NCBI GenBank assembly: GCA_034509925.1
Contig: CM067530.1
Coordinates: 7,814,001-7,878,000, forward strand
Reading direction: 5' to 3'
Origin: Hirudinaria manillensis
Taxonomy: Eukaryota > Annelida > Clitellata > Hirudinida > Hirudinidae
Length of the DNA stretch: 64,000 bases
Part shown: positions 26,201 to 38,200 of the stretch, piece by piece
Layout: every line of letters starts with the position of its first letter
Numbering within the stretch: position 1 is the first letter of the stretch
Notes under the pieces: generated by a model
The model's database searches: none
What the model was told of the DNA's origin: nothing
The model's input: only the letters and a program-made list of their open reading frames with translations
Program-made: the position numbers and the translations under genes

Positions 26201-29200
26201 TAGAGCCATGTTCAAAATGTAATGAGTAAATGATGAAATATTGGGACTGATTAAAAGTGCAATAATATCTCTAAGTATACTTCGACTAATATTAATACTT
26301 CGATTAACATTTAATATTTTTCTTACAGGTTCGTCATCATCTTCATCCTCATCTTCTTCTTCGGGCTTCTAAAATTTAAAGATTATTTGGTTGTTTACAA
26401 CTCAGTCCTAAGCTTTTTTAGAAGATAAAAATATAGAACTATATATTTCTTGTTATACATTAGAATCTATTAACTCTGAAAATAAACGAAATCAACTGAA
26501 ACATGAAAGAAATAGTTCTGAAACACAAACTCACCACTACTTTCTTCACCACTTTCGTAAACCACTTCACGAAGTCCAAAACTTTCACGGTTTTCTGAAG
26601 CTTTGGAAGATCCAAATCTTGGACTGACTGGGGAAACGCGTAAGTAAAGTCCTTTTTCAACAATTTCTTGACTTTAACGAGTTTCTTTTTGTAGAGCACT
26701 TTCTGCTTATCAGGAAGAGTCGATGGCGCCCTTTGTAATAATGAAATATTAAAGTATTATAATAAAAATAAATATTTTCTTGATACTTGTGCCTTTATCT
26801 GCCAATATAGTCTCTGCTAACCAAACGACGAGAAGCAAATTTCCATTGTCGTTGAAGAAGGCATATCTTCCTTCACCAGCCTTTTCTGCATCAACCAGAT
26901 CTTTAACCAGATCGTCGAACTTTGCATCTTGAGAAATATTTTCAATACGAAAATTTTACAGAATTACATTATTAAAATGTTTTATGATTATTAATTACTT
27001 GGAGCTCCAGTCTTATCGACGACAAGAGTGTTTGTAGGAGTCCATTTTAGAGTCACATATTTCTTTGTTCCTTTTTTCACATCTTCCACAACAGGGTCTA
27101 CTTTTGGATCTAGTTCAGCCTTAATAGGGAAAAGATCGTTTTAAAAATAATTATGTCTTTAATTGAATTAAAATAAACAATAAATAGAGCCATGTTCAAA
27201 ATGTAATGAGTAAATGATTAAATATTAAAAGTACAATAATATGTCTAAGTATACTTCGATTAACATTTAATATTTTTCCTTACAGGTTCGTCATCATCTT
27301 CATCCTCATCTTCTTCGGGTTTCTAAAATTTAAAGTTTATTCGGTTGTTTACAACTCAGTCCTAAGCTGTGTTTTTTTTTAGAAAATAAAACCATAGAAC
27401 TATATATTTCTTGTTATACATTAGAATCTATTAACTCTGAAAATAAATGAAATCAACTGAAGCATGAAACAAATAGTTCTGAAACACAAGCTCACCACTA
27501 CTTTCTTCACCACTTTCGTAAACCACTTCACGAAGTCAAAACGTTTCACGGTTTTCTGAAGCTTTGAAAGATCCAAATCTTGGACTGACTGGGGAACCGC
27601 GTAAGAAAAGTCCTTTTTCAACAATTTCTTGACTTTAACGAGTTTCTTTTTGTAAAGTACTTTCTGCTTATCAGGAAGAGTCGATGGCGCCCTATGTAAT
27701 AATGAAATATTAAAGTATAATTATAAATAAAATAAACTTTTATAGTACTTATGCCTTCATTTTAAACTCAAAATCGTGCAATTTTAAGAATTTAATTCCT
27801 GCTAACCAAACGACGAGAAGCAAATTTCCATTGTCGTTGAAGAAGGCATATCTTCCTTCACCAGCCTTTTCTGCATCAACCAGATCTTTCACCAGATCGT
27901 CGAACTTTGCATCTTGAGAAACATTTTCGATATGAGAATTAAGTTAATAAAATGTTTTATGAATAATTACTTGGGGCTCCAGTCTTATCAACAACAAGGG
28001 TATTTGTAGGAGTCCATTTTAGAGTCACATATTTCTTTGATCCTTTTTTCACATCTTCCACAAGGGGATCAACTTTTGGATCTAGTTCGGCCTTAATAAT
28101 GCAATGATCAATTTAAAAATAATAATGATTGAGATAAAATAAAATAAATTTAATGGGGCTATGTTGCAATGATGCAATGAATAAATGTAAATGTAAAGAC
28201 AAATACAGTTACGTCTGGCTACTATGCCACCCTCGCTATTATGCTACTTTTGGTCGGTCCCGACAAAATTCAATACAAAATAAATTTACTATGCCACCCC
28301 CAATCCTCGCTACTAGGCCACCATGGTCCTGACATTGTTTATCTAACCCATGAAGTTAAGGACATATTTCCAGTAGGGGGAAATAATTGAGAGTCATTTC
28401 CTTGTATTTTTAAGATTTTATCAGGTTAATACTTTGCCATGACTTGTTGGTGAGGGATGATTAAGGAAAGTAATGGAAAATTCCTTGGAATTTGATTGGT
28501 CTAATGGGCAAAGTTGCCTGGGAGTGTAAATAGGAATGAAAGTGAATGTTGAGATTTTATGTGAAAATTGCGAGTTGGAGTGAAGATCAGCAAATGTTAT
28601 CTCAGAAACGTAAGCGAACGTTTGGCTAGATAATTTCAAGAAGCGCCAAATCACGTTCAAGGCAGTGCAGGGTGAAGCTGAAGCTTTGGTCGCAAGTCTA
28701 GTGTGATGCAAGCGTGCGATCGACTAGACAACGAGATCCGCCGAAAGGAGATGCGTCAGCCAAAGATTGTGAGAGATGATCTGAGCTGATGGTTAACTTG
28801 AGAAAATAAAGCCGTTTTTATTTGATAAAATAAGGCCATTTTTACAAATCCTCGTTACTCTGCCACTCTCGCTACTATGCCACTTTTGCTCGGTCCCGAC
28901 GTGCGTCATAGCAGCGAGACTTGACTGTATAAATGTAAAATGCAGAGACAAATATCCAGATGAAATATTGGGCCTGGCCAAAAATACAACACGTCAACGA
29001 TTAATAAATATTAATTCAGCTTACAGGTTCGTCATCGTCTTCATCCTCATCCTCATCTGCTTCTTCGGGTTTCTAAAATTTAAAGATTAATAGGTTATTT
29101 ACAACTCAGTTCTAAGCTGTGGATTTTTTTCGAAAATAAAACCAAAGAACTAATTTTTATATATCTCTGTCGTATTTCTTGATTCTTTGTAAATTAAATT

Positions 29201-32200
29201 AACTCAAACAAAAAAATTAACTTAACTGAAACACAAACTCACTCCTGGTTTCTTGAACAGCTTCGAAAACCACTTCACGAAGTCAAAAGCTTTCACGGTT
29301 TTCTGAAGCTTTGGAAGATCCAAATCTTGGACTGACTGTGGAACCACATAAGAAAAGTCCTTTTTCAACAACTTCTTGACTTTAACGAGTTTCTTTTTGT
29401 ACAGCACTTTCTGCTTATCAGGAAGAGTCGATGGCGCCCTTTATAATAATGAAATATTAAAGTATTATAATAAAAATAAATATTTTCTTGATACTTGTGC
29501 CTTTATGTGCCAATCTGGTCGCTGCTAACCAAACGACGAGAAGCAAATTTCCATTGTCGTTGAAGAAGGCATATCTTCCTTCGCCTGCCTTTTCTGCATC
29601 AACCAGATCTTTAACCAGATCGTCGAACTTTGCATCTTGAGAAACATTTTCAATACGAGATTTTGACAGAATTACATTATTAAAATGTTTTATGATTATT
29701 AATTACTTGGAGCTCCAGTCTTATCGACGACAAGAGTGTTTGTAGGAGTCCATTTTAGAGTCACATATTTCTTTGTTCCTTTTTTCACATCTTCCACAAC
29801 AGGGTCTACTTTTGGATCTAGATCAGCCTTAACAACGCAAAGATCAATTTTAAAATAAAAATTCTTAAAATAAAACAAAATAAATGGAACTGCGTTCAAG
29901 ATGCAGTGAGCAATGCAGAGATAAATATCCATGTGAAATATTAGAACTGATAAAAAAAATGCATGCAATTTCTAAGTATACTTGGATTAACTTCTAATAT
30001 TTTTCCTTACAGGTTCGTCATCATCTTCATCCTCATCTTCTTCTTCGGGTTTCTAAAATTTAAGCATTATTCGTTTGTTTACAACTCAGTCTTAAGCTTT
30101 GTTTTTTTAAGAATATAAAACAATAGAAATATATATTTCTTGTTTTTTAGAAAATAAAATCATAGAACTAATTCTTATAGATTTCTTGTTGTAAATTAGA
30201 CTATTAACTCAGAGAATAAATTAAATTAAATGAAGCATGAAACAAATAGTTCTGAAACACAAGCTCACCAATACTTTCTTCACCACTTTCGTAAACCACT
30301 TCACGAAGTCAAAAACTTTCACGGTTTTCTGAAGCTTTGGAAGATCCAAATCTTGGACTGACTGGGGAACCGCGTAAGAAAAGTCCTTTTTCAACAATTT
30401 CTTGACTTTAACGAGTTTCTTTTTGTAAAGTACTTTCTGCTTATCAGGAAGAGTTGATGGGGCCCTATGTAATAATGAAATATTAAAGTATAATGAAAAA
30501 AATAAACGTTTATAGTGGTACTTGTGCCTTCATTTTAAACTCAAAATCGAGCAATTTTGAGAATTTAGTTCATGCTAACCAAACGACGAGAAGCAAATTT
30601 CCATTATCGTTATAGAAAGCATATCTTCCTTCACCAGCCTTTTCTGCATCAACCAGATCTTTCACCAGATCGTCGAACTTTGCATCTTGAGAAACATTTT
30701 CGATATGAGAATTACGTTAATAAAATGTTTTATGATTATTAATTACTTGGAGCTCCAGTCTTATCGACAACAAGGGTATTTGTAGGAGTCCATTTTAGAG
30801 TCACATATTTCTTTGTTCCTTTTTTCACATCTTCCACAAGGGGATCAACTTTTGGATCTAGTTCAGCCTTAATAATATCAATATCAGCCTTAATAATGAT
30901 CAATTTAAAAATAATAATGATTGAGATTATAAAATAAAATTCATGGGGCTATAATGGATATAAAATTTTAGAAATAATAATCGGAGGAGAGAATGTGTGT
31001 AATATATGACGGTAGAGATTATCTAAAAGGTGCATGAGATATTTATTTATGACAAAACTAACGGGTTCATCATCATCTTCATCTTCCTCTTCCTCCTCAG
31101 GTTTCTAAAGATATTAAAAGAAAGGCTTATATATCCATAATAAGTTGTACAACGAAATCAAATAACATATATCCATAATAGTTTAAAACAATTTCATCGA
31201 TGGAATCACTTACTTCTGGTTTCTTTCCTTGTTTCGACAAAAATGTTGAATAGTCAAAGTCCTTCACGGTTTTTAGAAGCTTTGGAAGGTCCAATTCTGG
31301 GACAGATTGTGGGGCAACGTACGAGAAGTTCTTTTTCAGCAATTTCTTTACTTTAACAAGTTTCTTCTTGTACAGAACTTTCTGCTTATCAGGTAGGGTC
31401 AATGGTGCCCTGAATGGCGTTCATATTGCAGTTTCTTAAATATGCTATCGCAGCAAAATAAATCATTTACAATGTCATGGGTACTCACCAAACAACGAGC
31501 AATAGTTTTCCATTATCGTTATAGAAAGCATATCTTCCTTCGCCTGCCTTTTCTGCATCAATCAGATCTTTCACCAGATCATCGAACTTTGCACCTGAGA
31601 AAGCATAACGATACTCAATAATAATATGAGTTATACCTTGAAATGTTTAGCGACCAAAAGTGAAGTGGGGAATGACCATAACTTGAACAAAGTTCAGAGC
31701 GTCTTACCTGGAGCTCCAGTCTTATCAACGACCAGTGTATTGGTTGGGGTCCACTTCAGTGTGACGTACTTTTTAGTTCCCTTTTTCACGTCTTCTACCA
31801 CAGTGTCAACATTTGGTTCCAATTGAGCCTATAAATTTTACATGGATTTAATATGTGTAAACTAATTCTTCATTTTAATGCCAGAATCATTAATATGAGA
31901 ACATCTATTCATTATTTCGGGAACACTTACGGGTTCATCGTCATCAACTTCATCGTCTTCCTCCGTGGGCTTTGGTAATGGCTTTAAAGAAGTAATGAAT
32001 GCAAGTCACAAGATAATTTATTTGGTATGTAAAAAAATTACATTTACGTGTATGGATGATTTAATAGCTTAGACAATACGTCTAATTAGGATTCACGATC
32101 AAAATCACTCACTTCTGGTTTCTTTCCTTGTTTCGACAAAAATGTCGGGTAATCAAAATCCTTGACGGTTTTCAGAAGCTTTGGAAGATCCAATTCTGGT

Positions 32201-35200
32201 ACGGATTGTGGGGCAACGTACGAGAAGTTCTTTTTCAGCAATTTCTTTACTTTAACAAGTTTCTTCTTATACAGAACTTTCTGCTTGTCAGGTAGGGTCA
32301 ATGGTGCCCTGAATGGCGTTCATATTGCAGTTTCTTAAATATGCTTTCGCAGCAAAATAAATTATTTACAATGTCATGGGTACTCACCAAACGACGAGCA
32401 ATAGTTTTCCGTTGTCGTTGTAGAAGGCATATCTTCCTTCGCCTGCCTTTTCTGCATCGACCAGATCTTTGACCAGATCGTCGAACTTTGCAGCTTGAAA
32501 AACATCAATATTATTCATTAAGGATTATGCATGGGGAAATGAAGCTTAGGATCGACTAGTTTGCTTAATTCTACGCTGATCTTTTTGGACTAGAATTGAA
32601 TAAGTTTCGGGAGTTATGGGACCAATAAATGACAGTTACCTTTTTTTTTCTTATGAACAAGATAAGAACTGGCATTTCATAGTCGTAAGGATAAGTTCAA
32701 CGCTACTCACTTGGAGCTCCAGTCTTATCGACGACGAGGGTGTTTGTTGGGGTCCACTTCAGTGTAACATATTTTTTAGTGCCCTTTTTCACGTCTTCGA
32801 CAACAGTGTCGACGTTTGGTTCTAACTGAGCCTATTAGATTTAGACAGGTTTAGTAATTATTTATTTCTTAAATTGGAGGCCAACATCAATAACATATCC
32901 ACTCCTATTTGTTTTAGTCTCACTTACAGGTTCGTCGTCATCAACATCCTCGTCTTCATCCACGGGCTTCTGTAATAAATTTAAATTCAACTAGTGCATA
33001 TCATAAGAGAAACGCAAAATTTCCAGTTATAAAAATGGACGATATTTAGATATATCCAGAATATATTCTATCGCCATCGACAGCATCACTTACTTCTGGT
33101 TTCTTTCCTTGTTTCGACAAAAATGTCGGGTAATCAAATTCCTTGACGGCTTTCAGAAGCTTTGGAAGATCCAATTCTTGGGTCGACTGAGGGAGCACGT
33201 ACGAGAAGTTCTTTTTAAGTAATTTCTTGACTTTAACAAGTTTCTTTTTGTACAGCACTTTCTGCTTGTCAGATAAGGTTGATGGTGCCCTAAATGACGA
33301 TGAGTTTATATTTAATTTATGGAATAGTGGTTTCTTGCAAAGTCATTCATTACTACCAAACAACGAGCAGCAGTTTTCCATTGTCGTTGAAGAAGGCGTA
33401 TCTTCCTTCGCCAGTCTTTTCTGCATCGACCAGATCTTTCACCAGATCATCAAACTTCGCACCTTAGTAAACATCAATATTTTGTCACTATATTCAATAT
33501 GGATTTTACCCGGAGATATGAAAATATCCTTATCATCTAGGATTAGAATTCATGGAACTAGACAGAGTTAAGAGCATAATACTTGCAGGGATAAAGTTGG
33601 GTTTTTTTTCTAAGAAATCTGAATTGGCGTTTCAAATGCACGTGGATAAAATTCAAGCGACATACTTGGAGCTCCAGTCTTGTCGACGACGAGGGTGTTT
33701 GTTGGGGTCCATTTCAGTGTGACATACTTTTTAGTACCCTTTTTGACGTCTTCAACTACGTTGTCGACGCTTGGTTCTAACTGAGCCTATAATTTTTAGA
33801 CAAGTTTAAACTTTATATCTTGTAGAATATTTCTTAATTTATAGGCTACTATTATTAACATCGGCATGCCTATTTTATTTTAGTTAAACTTACAGGTTCG
33901 TCGTCATCAACTTCATCGTCTTCTTCCGCAGGTTTCTGAAATGAATTCAGAGTAAAAAGAATACTGATCATAAAAAATTGTAAATTTTCGAACTTTGATC
34001 CTATGAATCGATATTTCCATCGACAGAATCACTTACTTCTGGTGTCTTTCCTTGTTTCGACAAAAATGTGGGGTAATCAAAATCCTTCGCAGTTTTTTGA
34101 AGTTTTGGAAGATCTAATTCCTGAGCCGAACGAGGAACAACGTACGAGAAGTTCTTTTTGAGAAGTTTCTTGACTTTGACGAGTTTTTTCTTGTACAGCA
34201 CTTTTTGTTTATCAGTTAGGGTTGATGGTGCCCTATATGACGAGGAGTTCATATTGCATTTTATCAATCGTGAGTTCTATCAAATTTATTCATGCGCACA
34301 GCAAAAAGATCGTACCACACGACTAGCAGCAATTTTCCATTGTCGTTGTAGAAGGCATATCTTCCTTCACCAGCCTTTTCTGCATCAACCAGATCTTTCA
34401 CCAGATCATCGAATTTCGCATCTTTGAAAATAAAATTAATATTTCTCGTAATATTAATATTTACTTAGTGGTTGTATCAAGAGATATGAAACGCGGACTG
34501 GGCTAATCTGGGCCTACGAAACTTTGGATGTAGCAGTGTTAGACAAGGATGCGTTGCTAAGTTTGTATTAAGTACCAAAAGTGATTTGGCGATTTATCCT
34601 TACTTGGACAAAGTCATACGTGTCTTACTTGGAGCTCCAGTCTTATCAACAACCAGGGTATTGGTTGGGGTCCACTTGAGTGTGACGTACTTTTTAGTAC
34701 CCTTTTTCACGTCTTCAACAACGGTATCGACGCTTGGCTCCAACTGAGCCTGATTTTAATGAAATGTTTAACTTAAAATTCTTTATTGAATTTAACTTTC
34801 ATTGAATTATGGAGTTTTGCTCGGTAATTATTTCCATTATTTGTTTAACATATACTTTGGTGCATTTGGTTTGTCATATTTTTGGTTATACTTTAAAAGT
34901 AAAACATATTTTCCACGTTTTACGCTTACCGGTTCGTCATCATCTTCGTCGCTCAGCTCTTCGGGTACCTTCATAAATTAGAATTTATGCTTATATTCCT
35001 TTATTTATATTCAAGAGTTATTTTTACTAATTATTCTATGTTCTTAGTTAGTCTGATCTATTCACCTCAACTTTTTCTGGTACTACAGGGGTTTCTTTGA
35101 CAGGCTCCTGGACTTGTCCACTGCCAGCTGGAAGAAGTTTGCTGACACCTTCTGGAGTTACTTCAGTGACGCTTTTTACGGTAACTTCATTCCATGCTGG

Positions 35201-38200
35201 TACTTTCAATGAGGTTTTTAGGCCTTTTAATTTCAATAGGTATTTCGTAACCAATGTTTTGTCGGCTGTGCTGGGGGTCCTATTAAAAACACATTTATTG
35301 ATCAATTATCAGCATAATTATATTAATCAACCTCTAAAAGAATTAACTTACCATAACAGTAAAAGAAGTTTATTTTGGGTTGTGCCATCTTTTAACACTG
35401 GCAGAAAGTAAAAGACTACTCTCAGTTGACCAGAACCTTCAAACTGTTTCAAATACGACGCCAACGAAGCAAAATCGGCACCTGTGGAAGGTAACATCAA
35501 GTTCGGTATTTAAGATTTTCCTGAGTTTTACAATTTTTTCTGTGCTTACTAAATAAGATTTAAATTACACTCCTTGTTTTTTTTAATGTCTTTTAAATAA
35601 TTATATTTTTTTTAAATAATTCCTCAAACTATTAATTTGATGAGGTAATTTTGTGAATGCATAGTTATGGCCTAAAATATATTTAAATGTCAACATTCTT
35701 CGCTATATATAACTAGAAAGAAAGAAAGAAAAATGAAACTTTGATCAACTTACTGAGATCACCCACTTTATCAACCACCACGCTGTTGAAATCGTCAGAA
35801 AATTTCAGGACAACGTATCTTTTCGATCCCTGACTGACTTCATTGACGCTGGTTTGCACACTTGTATCTACTTTCACCACCTTTGATGAAAGTGAAATTT
35901 TATAAAATCACAAGTTATTTGCAGCTAAGATTTACTGCAACATTTGCAGTGCAACCATATTATTTAATTGACTGTATCTAAATAATGGTGCTCCTCGTCG
36001 TGTAATGGTTAAGACACTGCCTCTTAAGATGGCGTCACGGATTGGAACACCATGTTATTGGAGCACCCTCCTATACATTCAGCTATGTAAGTTTATTTTT
36101 TATTATTGGATTTAAATGTTGTACCTCATCTGTGGTTGGTGTTGTTGTCGTCGTCGTCACGAGTTGTCCCGAATTGGCTGGAAGAAGTTTGTTGACACTT
36201 TCGGGGGTTACTTCCGTGACGCTTTTTACCGTAACTTCATTCCATACTGGTACTTTCAATGCGGTTTTTAGGCCTTTTAATTTCAACAAGTATTTCGTAA
36301 CCAACGTTTTGTCGGCTGTGCTGGGGGTCCTATTAGAAACACATGTATTAATCAAATAACAGCGTAGTTATATTAATCAATTCGAAAAGAATTAACTTAC
36401 CATAACAGTAGGAGAAGTTTATTTTGGGTTGCGCCATCTTTTAGCACTGGCACGAAGTAAAAGACTACTCTCAGTTGACCAGAACCTTCATACTGCTTCA
36501 AATATAGTGCCAACGAAGCAAAATCGGCACCTGTGGAAGATAACATCAAGTTCGGTATTTAAGATTTGCCTGAGTTTTACAATTTTTTCTGTGCTTACTA
36601 AATAAGATTGAAATTACACTCCTTGTTGTATTTTTAAACGACTTTTAAATAATTATAATTTTTTTAAATAATTCCTCAAACTATTAATTTGATGAGGTAA
36701 TTTTGTGAATGCATAGTTATGGCCTAAAATATATTTAAATGTCAACATTCTTCGCTATATATAACTAGAAAGAAAGAAAGAAAAATGAAACTTTGATCAA
36801 CTTACTGAGATCACCCACTTTATCAACCACCACGCTGTTGAAATCGTCAGAAAATTTCAGGACAACGTATCTTTTCGATCCCTGACTGACTTCATTGACG
36901 CTGGTTTGCACACTTGTATCTACTTTCACCACCTTTGATGAAAGTGAAATTTTGTCACAAGTTATTTGCAGACAAGCTAAGTTTTACTGCAACATTTGCA
37001 GTGCAACTGTATTATTTAATTGACTGTATCTAAATAATTGTGCTTCCTCGTGTAATGGTTAAGACACTGCCTCTTAAGATGGCGTCATGCATCGGAATAC
37101 CCTGGAGCACCCGCCTGCTCATTCAGATATGTAAAGAATTTTTTTAAATATTGGATTTAAATGTTGTACCTCATCTGTGGTCGTTGTCGTTGTCGTCGTC
37201 GTCACGATTTGTCCTGTATTCGCTGGAAGAAGTTTGTTGATGCCTTCAGGAGTGACTTCGGTTGTGGTTTTGACTGTTACTTCATCCCATATCGGTACAT
37301 TTAAGGAAGTCGTTAGACTCTTTAGTTTCGTCTGATACTTTGATACTAAGGTCTTGTCAGCGGTGCCAGGGGCCCTTTTAAGGACATTTAGAAGGTAGGC
37401 AAGATGGTATCCGCCATTCGACCATAGAGATAAACTTCTTAAATTACTTACCAGAAGATAAGCAGTACTTTGTTTCCTACGACTCCATCTTTAACGACAG
37501 GCACAAAGTAGATGACGATTCTCACTTCACCTGCTGCTTCGTACTTTTTCAGGTCTGCAGCCAGGTCGGCGAAGGTTGCACCTGCAAAATGTTTTATTTT
37601 TATGAGAGCATCAAACTGAATTAATTGTATTTTATATTATATTAATATTTATTATATTATTGAGCATTTGAAATTATTTTTATCCTTATATCTTAACATT
37701 TGCTGAGATCAGCCACTTTATCAATCAACAACGCTAGTGAAAATCATCAGAAAATTTCAGAAAAACGTACCTTATTATTACATTATTAAAGTTAGACAAA
37801 ACATAATCTGCCAACAATAGCCCCGGCCAAATCAGCCGCCATAAAATTATGGTAATTACAAGGTTTACATGGTTTACAAGTTAATTTTGAAGCATTTTAA
37901 ACCCACTGAGATCGCCCACTTTATCGAGGACGATGCTTGAAAAGTCATCGGAAAATTTAAAGATGACGTATCTCTTTGATCCGAGACTGACTTCTTGGAT
38001 GCTTGGCTTCAGTTGTACATTCACCGTTACTACCTTGAAAAATATATTGATTACAGTTGTTAATTACTGTTTTCCTTCCCAGAATTCGGACAAAAAAGAC
38101 TAGAATAATACTTCAGTAGTTTCTGACTCTCCGTACTCCGAGCTTGATATAATCCTATTGTATCCCTCTGCAGCGCTGTTGTGTAAGTACGTAAGATTGA

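Larger units (their letters stand above)
35066..37130 (-). repeat. 1.05-kb tandem duplication of module exons with their introns
   Basis: Corresponding exon ends lie 1,049-1,052 bp apart (36932/35880, 36530/35481, 36329/35279). Intron text also matches over long stretches, including a tRNA-like segment and the AGAAAGAAAGAAA run. Confidence 0.85.

Noticed and set aside
35097..36359. Plus-strand ORFs opposite modules 3 and 4
   Set aside because: Shadows of the minus-strand exons; the minus strand has the phase-consistent splice sites.
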